In this document: positions 54,786 through 64,000 of the stretch, in pieces
How positions within the stretch are numbered: position 1 is the first letter of the stretch
Layout: every line of letters begins with the position of its first letter
Assembly: GCA_964059195.1 (NCBI GenBank)
Contig: CAXKWD010000001.1
Location: 215,148,484-215,212,483, forward strand
Length of the DNA: 64,000 bases
Source: Ectobius pallidus
Lineage: Eukaryota > Arthropoda > Insecta > Blattodea > Ectobiidae
Direction of reading: 5' to 3'
Made by a program: the position numbers and the translations under genes
The notes under the pieces: generated by a model
Databases searched by the model: none
What the model saw: the letters and a program-made list of their open reading frames with translations, nothing else
Told to the model about the DNA's origin: nothing

Positions 54786-55565
54786 ATTACTAACAAAATT
54801 TTAATTATGTTCAATAAGGCGGGGGTTTATCGAGACCCAACACTGGAGCATATACGAATATCATGGAGGGTGCATGGCGGCGTCTACCTCAAGGTGGTGT
54901 ATTCACTGATGTTGGCAGCCCTACTTTCGCACCACGTGACCCATCGACTCCATCTACCGCCGCAGCTGAACACTAACACCAGCAGACGACATGTCAATAT
55001 GCAGCATTTTAGTGCGCCATTTTAGGTTAGTTTTCGGAGAACTTTATAGGAATTTTACTTATATTTAGAACAATGCTAGGGTGGAAATATGCATATATAT
55101 GGATTCTAGAAGTCTTGAAGAACAGAATAACGTGAATTTTGGCCATTTTTCGACTTTGGAAAAAAAATTGCCAAAGAAAGCAGCGTACTCGACCATCCCC
55201 CTTTTTTTTTGTCTAAATACATCGATGATTTCAGGTCGATATTATCGTCATATCGATGGTTATCTCCGATTTTAACCTCGATATTTTAACTATCGATGCT
55301 CATCCCTAATTTAAAGCCTAATTTTACAACTGTTATTTTATTTCGGGGGTCCCTACCTAGAGCCCCAGCCTTGGCTGCGGCCCTAACCGAGGGGGGGGGG
55401 AGATAAAAGGGCATTCCCCTACAAGTGGGAAATGATCTGGCGATTAACTACGTAATATAAAAAAAGTAACAGGTAACGGTTATAAATAACAGTTACTTTC
55501 GTGTAACTGTAACAGTAACGTAACTGTTCCAAAAAAAGTAACAGGTTCCCATCTCTAATGGAGCC

Positions 55566-56054
55566 ACTCTTCTTCTAGAGAACAAGGAACAGTCAAACCA
55601 ACCACAACATTCAAATTTCCATTTGCGTACACCGTAGTAGATAAAATTAAAAACTTATCTATCACGAAAATATAATATTTCTATGATATTAGGAGCAGTA
55701 TTGTCTAGTTATGAGGTAATTGTCAGCTTACATATAATATTTCTTACAATTTAAAATCTCACAAATTGTTTTCTCGTAAGGTTGGCTATTTGCAATCCAA
55801 CGAGATCACAAATCTGGAATAAATTAAAAAAATAAAAAAGATTTGCGCACAATGTGCATTGTTTTACTATTTCCGAGATTCTCTTCTCACGTTGTGCACA
55901 AATCTCATTTATTTATTTATTTTATTATTTTTTTAATAAATAAAGGAGAAAGGTTCGCCCGAGATGGCATTAATTTTACTTTAGTCTTTGCTGTACTCAT
56001 TTAATTAATAAAGTAAAGTGCGCCCAATGGGCATTAAGATAAAATTAAACACTG
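55566..56054. other. Intergenic with LINE tail sequence
   Basis: Carries the LINE 14-mer (minus) at 55847-55860 and a diverged version aatgcccattgggc near 56020-56033, directly 3' of LINE copy LD. Confidence 0.5.
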
Positions 56055-56560
56055 TTATTCACTGCAGAGCTGCACTATTGATATTGTTCTTTTTGTGCAT
56101 GTCAACGCATGGTATTTTGTGCACAAACTTCCACACCATATACACTTGCATTCGGGGCTCGGGTCATGATACCTTTTTTCTGTGCACACCTTATGGTGGA
56201 AGCCATGAATTGAAAAGCGCGTTATTGTGTGTCTTAGCTCATAGTTAGTACTTGTCCATTCGTTGCTGGTCATAGCATCAGTAGAATAGAAATCAGGTGG
56301 GATGAGATTCTTCTTTCCTTGTAGCTCTTGCAATAGAACATTGTACTGTGGAGTGGACGGTAGCAACAGCTGGTACCTCAGCTCTTCAATGAAGAAGGGT
56401 TCCCTGATCAGTTCATATATCAGTCTTGAGGGTGTGTATTTTGATACACACAACACTCTTTTCCAGTATGCTGCTTTCACCTGCTCTAGCTTTTTCAAAT
56501 CTCTTACAGATAGGTATTCCCAAGTTAGCTCTAAGCCATAGGTTGCTATAGGCGTTATCT
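56055..56560 (-). pseudogene. Zinc-knuckle LINE (copy LD)
   Basis: The minus strand 56498-56055 reads KYTPSRLIYELIREPFFIEE, TSTNYELRHTITRFSIHGFH and the knuckle C-K-C-x2-C-x3-C-x3-YH-x3-C, then a stop. 5'-truncated; open for 147 codons. Confidence 0.85.
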
Positions 56561-56836
56561 TGGCTCATTTAGTGATCTAATGTTCCTTCGACACTTTGTC
56601 ACATTTTAAGTAGCACAATTCACAGATGCACATCTCATTGGGATCATGATACTTCTTTTTAATGCAGATATTGTGATGAAAGCTATGAATCACATGTCGC
56701 GTTAGCACATAACTTGGTTCCTGATTTGCTCTTGTCCAGTTTTATAGAAATCAGGTTCTATCTCTTCCCTGTTATTTTTTTTAGTAGTTAATTGTATGCT
56801 TTAGTAGCTGTTCTATATCCTTGAGTCCCACTCAAC

Positions 56837-57112
56837 CAGTGGCGGATCCAGAGAGACATTTTGGGGGGAACTAAAGTAGAGAGGGAAGTTTTTACTCATG
56901 AAAATTAATTATTCCCAGTACACAATTGAAAACAAAATGAACATTTCAGCATTTTCTTACAAAGGTATTTCAAAATAATGAATGTCGTTGCTTTAATTTA
57001 AGTATTTGGGTTATGTTCTAATAAATTTTCAATAATTTGTGCTTAATGTTACAAATTTTTTTGGGGGGGGGGAATTTCCCCCATTTCCCCCCCCCCCGTG
57101 GATCCGCCCCTG
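56837..57112. mobile_element. hAT MITE with perfect 8-bp TSD
   Basis: Ends cagtggcggatcca and, inverted, caggggcggatcca; TSD cactcaac at 56829-56836 and 57113-57120. 276 bp, with G-rich and C-rich subterminal runs. Inserted into LINE copy LE. Confidence 0.92.
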
Positions 57113-57145
57113 CACTCAACACAGGATCTACAGAGCGAGATAACT

Positions 57146-57182
57146 ACATCTACATCTACATCTACATCTACATCTACATCTG
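57146..57182 (+). repeat. (catcta)n microsatellite
   Basis: About six hexamer units inside the degraded LINE. Confidence 0.85.
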
Positions 57183-58200
57183 GTGGTAGTAGTCTTGTCC
57201 GGAGATCTTCAATATAGAAAGTTTCTCTTGTTAATTCTCGAAGGTCTGTGTTCCCTACTCATAGCGCACATTTGAGGAAACGATCTTTCACTTTCTCTAT
57301 TCTTATCAAGTCGCTGATAATTAGCTTATCCCAGATCAGGTCAATCCCATAGTCACTATGGGATTACTATTATAGTTTACCCATAGTTTAATATGGGAGA
57401 GATTGTGGTGTCGAATAAGGTGGTGGTTGTGTTCAATGATAGTCTGGCTAGCTTTTTGATACTGAATATTGCTTTTGTGGTCCCTGCAGTTTTATCCTGT
57501 ATACGTTGGCTGAATGACGTTGTCCTCGTTTGTAGGGTTACTCCTAGATATTTAAATTTGTTTACTGTCTTTAGGATTTCATTTCCTAGTTTCAAATTGT
57601 CATCTGTTTAAATTCTTCCTCCTCTTTTGAATCTCATCAGGACTTTATTATCTAGATTTATTTTCTTCTACCCATTTTTCTAACTCCTTCAGAGTTGTTT
57701 GCAGTTCTGTCTTGTTTTGACTTCCTTTGACCATGTCATCTGCATACATAATCAGTGATGTTCTTGGGGATAGTTTTAGAATGATTGTTGTGCCTGCAGT
57801 GGCTAAGTTAAATAGGCGGGCTTGTGGAGTCACCTTGTAAAACTCCATTGGTCTGTGTGATTTTGTTCGATGTGGTGATACCATCATCAATCTCTACCAA
57901 ATTGTACCTTAGTATTTCTTCAAGTATGATGGTGAGCGGGTGAGCTGCTCCTATCATGTCCTTGATTTTCTTCATCAGTTCTTCTCTCATTATCAAATAA
58001 AAGATCTTCTTATAGTCAACGAAGACTGCATAATATTTTCCTTTCGGCGTTCTCAAGGCTTCTTCTATTTCTTTCATTAAACAGCTGATAGCCTGCCGTG
58101 TGCTCTTATCTGTTAGGAATCCGAACTGACATTCCGGTATAAACATATCTACTTTTTTTTCTAGTCTTGTAGTTAGTATGCTGGTGAATATACGCCAATG

Positions 58201-59789
58201 AAACTATAAAGTTACCATGGAGCAAGGATATCATTCTATCCTTGTGACCACCAGATTTGGAGAGAAAATACGAGATTAATTTTTTACGAATACTTTCTCT
58301 ACTATTTTCTTTATCGCGTAATGCAAACCCAACTTAATATACTGGTTGTATCAGGGATGTTTTTCGAAATTTTCCGTCCATAGGCACTTGTGCATTTGTC
58401 GCCCCTCTACATTATTTTATAGTAAATATTGCTAATTTATGTACAAGACGAATATGACCTGTTTTCAATGTTTTAGCCTCAAACTTTAACTGCTTTTGGC
58501 CTATGAGCTGCGAAGTCGGAGACGAAGAGTCACGTAATTCACTTTTTCCTCGTTCGTTCATTCATTCATTCATTGAAGACCATAAATAGTTCTAAGCAGA
58601 AAGAGAGTCCGTGGCATGACTAACAGCTGTATACACATCGTGCCCCTAATTCGTTTCTTTTTTCGGGCGTTCCACAGTCATTTTTTCTCTTACCCACAGT
58701 TCCATCATCACTCTCACTTCCCAGGTCATATATTTTACTAATTGCACTAACACAATGCGATCCTAATTTAAATTTGAAACTGCAATAACCGTACCGTAAC
58801 TCACGACCAACAATATTGGAGTGTAAAGGCATGACAATGACTGAAAATACGAGGATTTTTATTTTATTTTTCTATTTTATTATTATTAGGCCTATTGTTA
58901 TTATTATTTTTATTTATTTATTTATTTTTTGCTCACAGGAAGTTATCCCTAGAGTTTACGAGGTCGCAAACTTAGTTTTCACTACTCTTACTATACCAAA
59001 CAGTACTCAAATAGCTTTTTTGGGTTGATGGTTGGATATCCATCATACTTCAGAGCAAATAGGAGCCTTCTATCACTACGAATGCCTACACAAGCAACTA
59101 GAAGAAATTGAGCTCACTCTATCAACCGGTTTACAATGAATTGTGGAACTGACAGAAGGCCAATGATTAAAAATAATTCAATACCCTAAAATTATTCTTG
59201 ATTCACTATAATGCCATAGCGAAAAGGAGCAAGAAGGGTCATTTCCTTCCAGCGGAGGTTCAATAATGCGTTATAGGCTACTCAATCATTCATCATAATG
59301 AGTAAATTGTTTTAACCAATCTTGAAATAGTTCATTATGTTATTGCATACCTACCCTACTGTATAGACACAGATCCCGAACTCCTGATATGGCATAGTAG
59401 CTAAAAGGAGTATAATTGCAGCTGAATTAAAAAAAAATCTAATACAGCATATCTAGGTTCAATCCTTTCTCAATCTAGATCAGTTGGCAGAATTTCTGTT
59501 ACAGCACAATTGGATCAATTTCTTCCAAATCTGGATCTGACTACGAAATATTTGCACCAGGCGAAGTTTTATAAAATTCATGAAAAACTTTGTTTGGCTG
59601 CAATGCTTTATCGAATGTGTTTTTCTCCTGGACGCTTATTGGTACTGGTCCTTCGTGTATTGTATATTTATTTTGCACTTGTCTTTCCTCTGAGTGTTAG
59701 ATTACGTACACTGCTTTAGCATCGGTATTTTTATTTAGTGTATTTCTAAGAAAAAAACATATGCTCACTTTTCTTGGGTGTATCTTAAC

Positions 59790-59863
<74 letters not shown>

Positions 59864-60190
59864 GTATATTTGTCATAATAAAATCAGAATGACAACATAA
59901 TTATGAACAAATATCTAATCTAAAACGAACATTAAAACAAACACTAATAGTAAATATCATTTTGTCAAAAAAATTAGTTCAGATTATAAAATATAAAACT
60001 TAGTTTATTCTTTGCAGTGGCATATGATAGATCTGATAAGCCAGTGACAGCTGGAAATTTATTGAAGATTGTGAGACACAGAATATGGTTATTTTTTGTG
60101 GTTGTTGTGAGTCTTGTGTATGGTACATCAAGTGCATTTCTATTTCTGGTTTCAGTTCTTTCTTCACCTTAGTTTCACCTCTCCCTTTTA
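58201..60190. other. Intergenic, microsatellites only
   Basis: (ttca)n near 58555-58574, T/A-rich run 58860-58930 and a long (ata)n at about 59793-59862. No gene recognised. Confidence 0.4.
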
Positions 60191-60191
60191 G

Positions 60192-60516
60192 GTACATTGT
60201 AAGCGATCCAAGCCGCCCGGGCCTTACAGAGCCGCGACTTGTCGGGAGAGGGATTATCTATGGATCACATACATACATTTTTGACCAGACAAGGACATGG
60301 AGGGCCTCCCCGGATGAGTGTTCAGCCCAATGCCGGGGCCATCTGGTTTCAATAATTGAATACTATAAATTAGAAAGGGTCTATGTGCCAAAAATGAAGA
60401 ACCGAGAAAAGTTGATAAACGTGTTTATTTCAACACAGCTGGAGATACAGCTCCTGTCATCTTCCGGGGACATTAAAAACTACAAGAAATTCTTTGAGGC
60501 TATAAACCCTTTATAA
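60192..60516 (+). CDS. Possible C-type-lectin-like exon
   Basis: A pyrimidine tract ending cctctcccttttag (60177-60190) looks like a splice acceptor. The following frame has SHTYIFDQTRTWRASPDECS, AQCRGHLVSI, which resembles the start of a C-type lectin fold (aromatic, W-x-A/S, C-x3-C, GHLVSI). The frame continues to a stop at 60516, without the second half of a lectin domain. If real, it would be the only intron-containing gene here. It could equally be an isolated pseudo-exon. Confidence 0.25.
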
Positions 60517-60702
60517 AAGTATTCCGCACGGCACATAAACCTCTTTAAACCATATAACTTAAATTTGCTTATTTTGGCACTTAGACCCTTTCTAATTTAT
60601 AGTATTCAATTGTGTCTCTTTAAACTGTTATTTCTGCTCATTTACCTTCCTTACGATAAAAGGTACATTTCCTTGGAGGCACCTACTTTGGGGGGCAAGG
60701 TA

Positions 60703-61474
60703 CAGTCGGTCAAATAAAAAACGTCGGGACTTGTATGCTGTTAAAATTAAAGTTTTGACGCATTAGTTCACAAGTTTCCTATAAAAAGCACAAAATACAG
60801 GTCATTTTCGGAACATATGAGGCCATGCGGCAGGAGGGAAAATGTGAACAAGGAGGGAAAAAATGAAAATCGCGGAAAGCGCAACACACGATATTCAACT
60901 TAATGCATTGTCATAATTCATTTTGCTTTGTGTCATCGCCACATACAAATGCTAACGTGAGAGAAAGTGTAGTTAGGGCTGTAATTGACCTGCTTTTTTC
61001 GGTCTCTGAAGCAGCGAGAAGGTTCCATATTTATGAAAGAGCAGCTCAGAGGAGGGAACTTGACTATAATGCGACCGGAAGTTTTCATAGCAAACGTTGA
61101 TCTGGCCGGACGCGTATTTCGATGCTAAGATTGGTTGCAGAAGTTGAGCGAAAGTTATTGATTTTGCACTAGAAGTACCGGTATTATAAAATAAAATCTT
61201 AAAAAAATGCTCCTTGAATAAACATATTCCTCGCGAATCTATTAATTATTAATATTATAAAAAATTGCAACCAAGAATATGGCGGATTTGAGGCATATAG
61301 CCACAGCCTTCTATACATGTTTGTTTTGGAACAAAACTGACTAAATAATCAAGAAAATACATGGATAGACAAGAGGCGTGTGTGAACCTAACCTTGAGTC
61401 TTCCTGTACATGCGCATATGCTCGTTCGTGATACTTAATCAAATACCGCCCGACGTTTTTTATTTGACCGACTG
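60703..61474 (+). mobile_element. Tc1/mariner-type element with HTH remnant
   Basis: 26-bp perfect TIRs (cagtcggtcaaataaaaaac and its inverse at 61449-61474), TA at 60701-60702 and 61475-61476. 60950-61080 encodes VRESVVRAVIDLLFSVSEAA, RRFHIYERA, a transposase-type helix-turn-helix. The catalytic domain is deleted. Confidence 0.85.
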
Positions 61475-61476
61475 TA

Positions 61477-61907
61477 CTTTCAGCACCCCAACAATTAAGT
61501 TTTTGCACTCCTTAGCTAGTAAGTGTTACTTACAAAAGTTGTTTACATGGATCGTAACTTGACATTACCACACGCAATCTTGTTGCTAGGGGCGACGGGC
61601 GGAAAGTTACTTTACCGGCCGCAAATGCTTATTTGCGAGCAGAAATGACCAAGGCCTCCCCGCTTTATAAATATTCGGTTGCCATAAACAATAACAAATG
61701 CGAATCCCTTTCTGAAATAAGCACCATTCTTCAAGACTGGTAATATTTTGTCATATAAGGTCTATGCATAACTACCAAAGATTCTATGCTTGCCCACAGC
61801 AATATTTTTAAGTCAGTACCTCTTGGGGCGGGGGGAGATGCTGGTGTTAGCTGGACGCCAGGAACCTAAGTTAATTCCAGTCCGACCCTGCTTTAGGCGA
61901 CCATATA
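61477..61907. other. Intergenic, nothing recognised
   Basis: No gene or clear repeat. Confidence 0.35.
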
Positions 61908-62475
61908 CAGTGAAAGCCGCTTAATGTAATCGCCGATAATGTTATCAGTCGGATAATGTTATCACTTTTATGAAGTCCCGTACGGATTAATACTCATACA
62001 TTGAAAACATGATGTTTATTGTGATCAAATATTCGGTTTATGTTATCACATTTTCCTTTCTGCGGCTTTATTTCCAAGTACTATACGTCATTCAAAATTT
62101 CGTTTTTAAGGGTTTCGTTTCTAATTCAACTGTATTGTGTTGTACTGGAGGTAGCAATTCTGTTCCCAGCTCACAGGATGACCAGTTCGAGGGGGTGGCG
62201 TTACATAACTTTCTCTTTTAAGCAATAAAACATGTTTCACCCCAGGGTTAAGCTGCAGCATTTAATTTATGAAGATAACAGTGTTGACATGCAGTCATGT
62301 TAGTGTAAAATAAAAAGACTTGGGCAGGCGTTAGATGTTTTGCTACGCGGTGCTCACCACAGATCAGTATATAGGCACTTCCAAAAACAATCGTAACTGA
62401 GTATGGAGTATTCGATAATGAACTCCTAAAAGAAAATAAAAACAATTAAAAACTTTGTTACTAGTTGAAAAAATA
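61908..62475 (+). mobile_element. DNA-element family R3, copy 2
   Basis: Uninterrupted counterpart of 14541-15840; here aaaataaaaacaattaaaaa is contiguous, showing that R4 is absent. Confidence 0.75.
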
Positions 62476-62587
62476 GTTGCTTACAGTCTATTACTGTATT
62501 GGCCTATGAGTGGTTCAATGATTCAGTTATGTATTATTTTATGAATAAATATTTTAAATTCTACTTTGTAGTGTATTATCTTAACCT

Positions 62588-62908
62588 AACTCTAAACTAA
62601 ACTCCGTGGCGCGACATCCCCGAAGGGACAAGGGCGACCACCCGAACGCTGCATCATCTACCTAGGCAGATGGCAGGATTGGGGGCTTGTGGTCAGCATG
62701 CCGACACCCACGGCCGTTAATGGTGGTTTCCATGACCGGAGCCGCTACTTCTCCATCAATTAGCTCCTCAATTTGAATCACGAGGCTGAGTGCACCCCTA
62801 CCAGACCTCCCTACCTCAGAAAGATCCGAGGAGGTACCGGGGATCGAACACGGGCCGAAAGATCCGTAGTCAGCGACGCTAACCACAAGACCATGCCGGC
62901 AGTCTTAT
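62588..62908 (-). mobile_element. SINE S2, full-length copy
   Basis: The minus strand starts with ccggcatggtcttgtggtta (A box region), cgtgttcgatccccgg (B box), and ends with ccacggagtttagtttagag. About 320 bp, the best reference for S2. Confidence 0.85.
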
Positions 62909-63489
62909 CTTAACCTATATATGAATAAATAATCTTCATTTAATTCCTTCGGCTACTGTTATCAATCCGTTAATATTACCAGATTAGCTGCGTTCTGACG
63001 TGATCACAATAAGCGGCGTGCACTGCACTGAGATCCGAACCTACGGGAAGTGGTAAGCAAGATACGTGGGTGCTCAAATCTCGAAGAACACAGAACGAAC
63101 AATTATCATTCTCTAGAATAAATTGCTCCTCCCTTCTCTGCAGAGATTTTTTGGGAGGGATGGACGCCGGCGTCGATGCCTTGACCTCCAGAGAGGAAGG
63201 AGTGGGGAGTGAAAGCCGGGGAGACCACGCGGCCAGAGTACGCGAACATGCAGTCATCTGTCTTCTTCCGTCCACAAGGCAGGCGCGCAGCGACCGCAAG
63301 GTACTTGTGTCCTTCTTACATTACTCTCCAGGTGGCGGGAAATATTTTTCGAGCACTGACATCAAATAAAATAAAATGGATGATTCGTCAACACAAGACT
63401 TACGAGAATGTTTAATTTTAGGGGGAAGAAAAGACCTGATTGTCTTATCTCTAAATAAATAAAAACAATTAATTTTAAATAAATAAATA

Positions 63490-63545
63490 AAATCAGGTTA
63501 ATTCATGTAACAAAGTGCCAGAATGCTTTTGTTTAATCAGTGATA
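63490..63545 (+). repeat. R1 fragment
   Basis: gtaacaaagtgccagaatgc and ttttgtttaatcag match R1 at 31400-31440. Confidence 0.7.
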
Positions 63546-63559
63546 TTGGCATTAATGGC

Positions 63560-63978
63560 ACTCTGTATCTGTATCTGTATCTGTATCTGTATCTGGTACC
63601 CTATGATCCCCAGGTGGGGCGAAGGGGACTCCAATGGAGGTTTCATTACCTATACTAATTTTGATATGCTTATTTTCCGAGAGAGGGTAGAGGGACAGGT
63701 GGTAAGCCCATCGCCTCGCAGCCCCCCTCTGGAAACTAAGTATTTCTTGGACGTGAAAGGGCCGAGAAATTTTGTCCAGAGGCTCTAATTTAGGCTTGGA
63801 GTTCTTTTACGTGCCGTAAATCTACGACACGGGACCCCCAGCTTAAAGTCCCTCCCGGAGGACTCCGTGCCCAGGATTTTTACGTCCTGAAAAATCCATC
63901 GACCGCGGCCGGGTTTGATCCCGCGCCCTGCGGATCTAGAGGCGGGCACGCTACCTCTAGACCACCGCGGCCGACGCA
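63560..63978 (-). mobile_element. SINE S3, full-length copy
   Basis: The minus strand begins with the tRNA-like head (tggtctagaggtagcgtgcc, B-box-like cgggatcaaacccgg), then ggacgtaaaaatcctg, ggcacgtaaaagaactcc, ctcggaaaataagcatatc, and ends in an (atacag)n tail (63560-63594). The contiguous form of the element split by BovB at 4921-6420. Confidence 0.88.
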
Positions 63979-64000
63979 TTAATGACACAGTATACAGAAA

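Larger units (their letters stand above)
51408..55557. mobile_element. 4.15-kb hAT-type element next to the TDRD1-like gene, 8-bp TSD
   Basis: Ends tagagatgggg and, inverted, tagagatggga. Subterminal gtaac/gttac repeats occur on both sides (51427-51510, 55465-55545). Perfect 8-bp duplication atggagcc at 51400-51407 and 55558-55565. No transposase frame found. The interior is a mosaic of repeats (separate entries). A second hAT-like end (cgatgctcatccctaa) near 55296 suggests nesting. Confidence 0.85.
56570..58200 (-). pseudogene. Zinc-knuckle LINE (copy LE), degraded, split by a hAT MITE
   Basis: Minus strand, from 58146 down: PECQFGFLTDKSTRQAI, FVDYKKIFYLIMREELM, NGVLQGDSTSPP, LIMYADDMVKGSQNK (catalytic YADD near 57735), KFKYLGVTLQTRTT, ISPILNYG; then after the MITE HSFHHNICIKKKYHDP and a partial knuckle ending near 56580. 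Several stops and frameshifts. Confidence 0.85.

Overview
This is a repeat-rich animal genome window. The gene set (a Su(var)2-10/PIAS SUMO ligase, EME1, GSTZ1, MARCHF5, PET117, a TDRD1-type Tudor/MYND protein) and the transposon mix (mariner, hAT, BovB/RTE, Jockey-like LINEs, Penelope-like remnants, many tRNA-derived SINEs) fit an insect with a large genome. A cockroach-like polyneopteran is my guess, not something the sequence proves. No bacterial operons, CRISPR arrays, rRNA genes or convincing functional tRNA genes were seen.

Genes in order: 3-881 (+), the C-terminal part of an RG-rich protein I cannot firmly name; 6942-7181 (-), PET117; 18427-20313 (-), PIAS; 23032-24573 (+), EME1, divergent from PIAS; 27925-28578 (-), GSTZ1; 38214-39137 (+), MARCHF5; 47386-51309 (-), a TDRD1-like protein with one MYND finger and four Tudor domains; 60192-60516 (+), a doubtful C-type-lectin-like exon. 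Every recognised gene is one uninterrupted full-length reading frame, with no intron and no obvious retrocopy tail. That is the most striking property of the window.

The rest is layered transposons, many of which can be delimited to the base by target-site duplications (TSDs) or by comparing filled and empty copies. Examples are a BovB LINE inside a SINE (5072-6197), a mariner inside another SINE (28830-29509), a hAT MITE inside a LINE (56837-57112), and a 4.15-kb hAT-type element inserted 98 bp upstream of the TDRD1-like start codon (51408-55557). At least six pieces of one zinc-knuckle LINE family are present, and a SINE shares that family's 3' terminal 14-mer. Two unrelated tRNA-derived families each occur as a palindromic head-to-head dimer of about 500 bp bounded by a 13-14 bp TSD.

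Functional themes: PIAS (SUMO E3) and EME1 (structure-specific nuclease subunit with an N-terminal SUMO-interaction-like motif) belong to genome maintenance. The TDRD1-like protein and perhaps the first gene (arginine-glycine motifs of the kind Tudor domains read when methylated) fit germline piRNA biology. PET117 and MARCHF5 are mitochondrial. No sequence evidence shows that these genes work as one unit.
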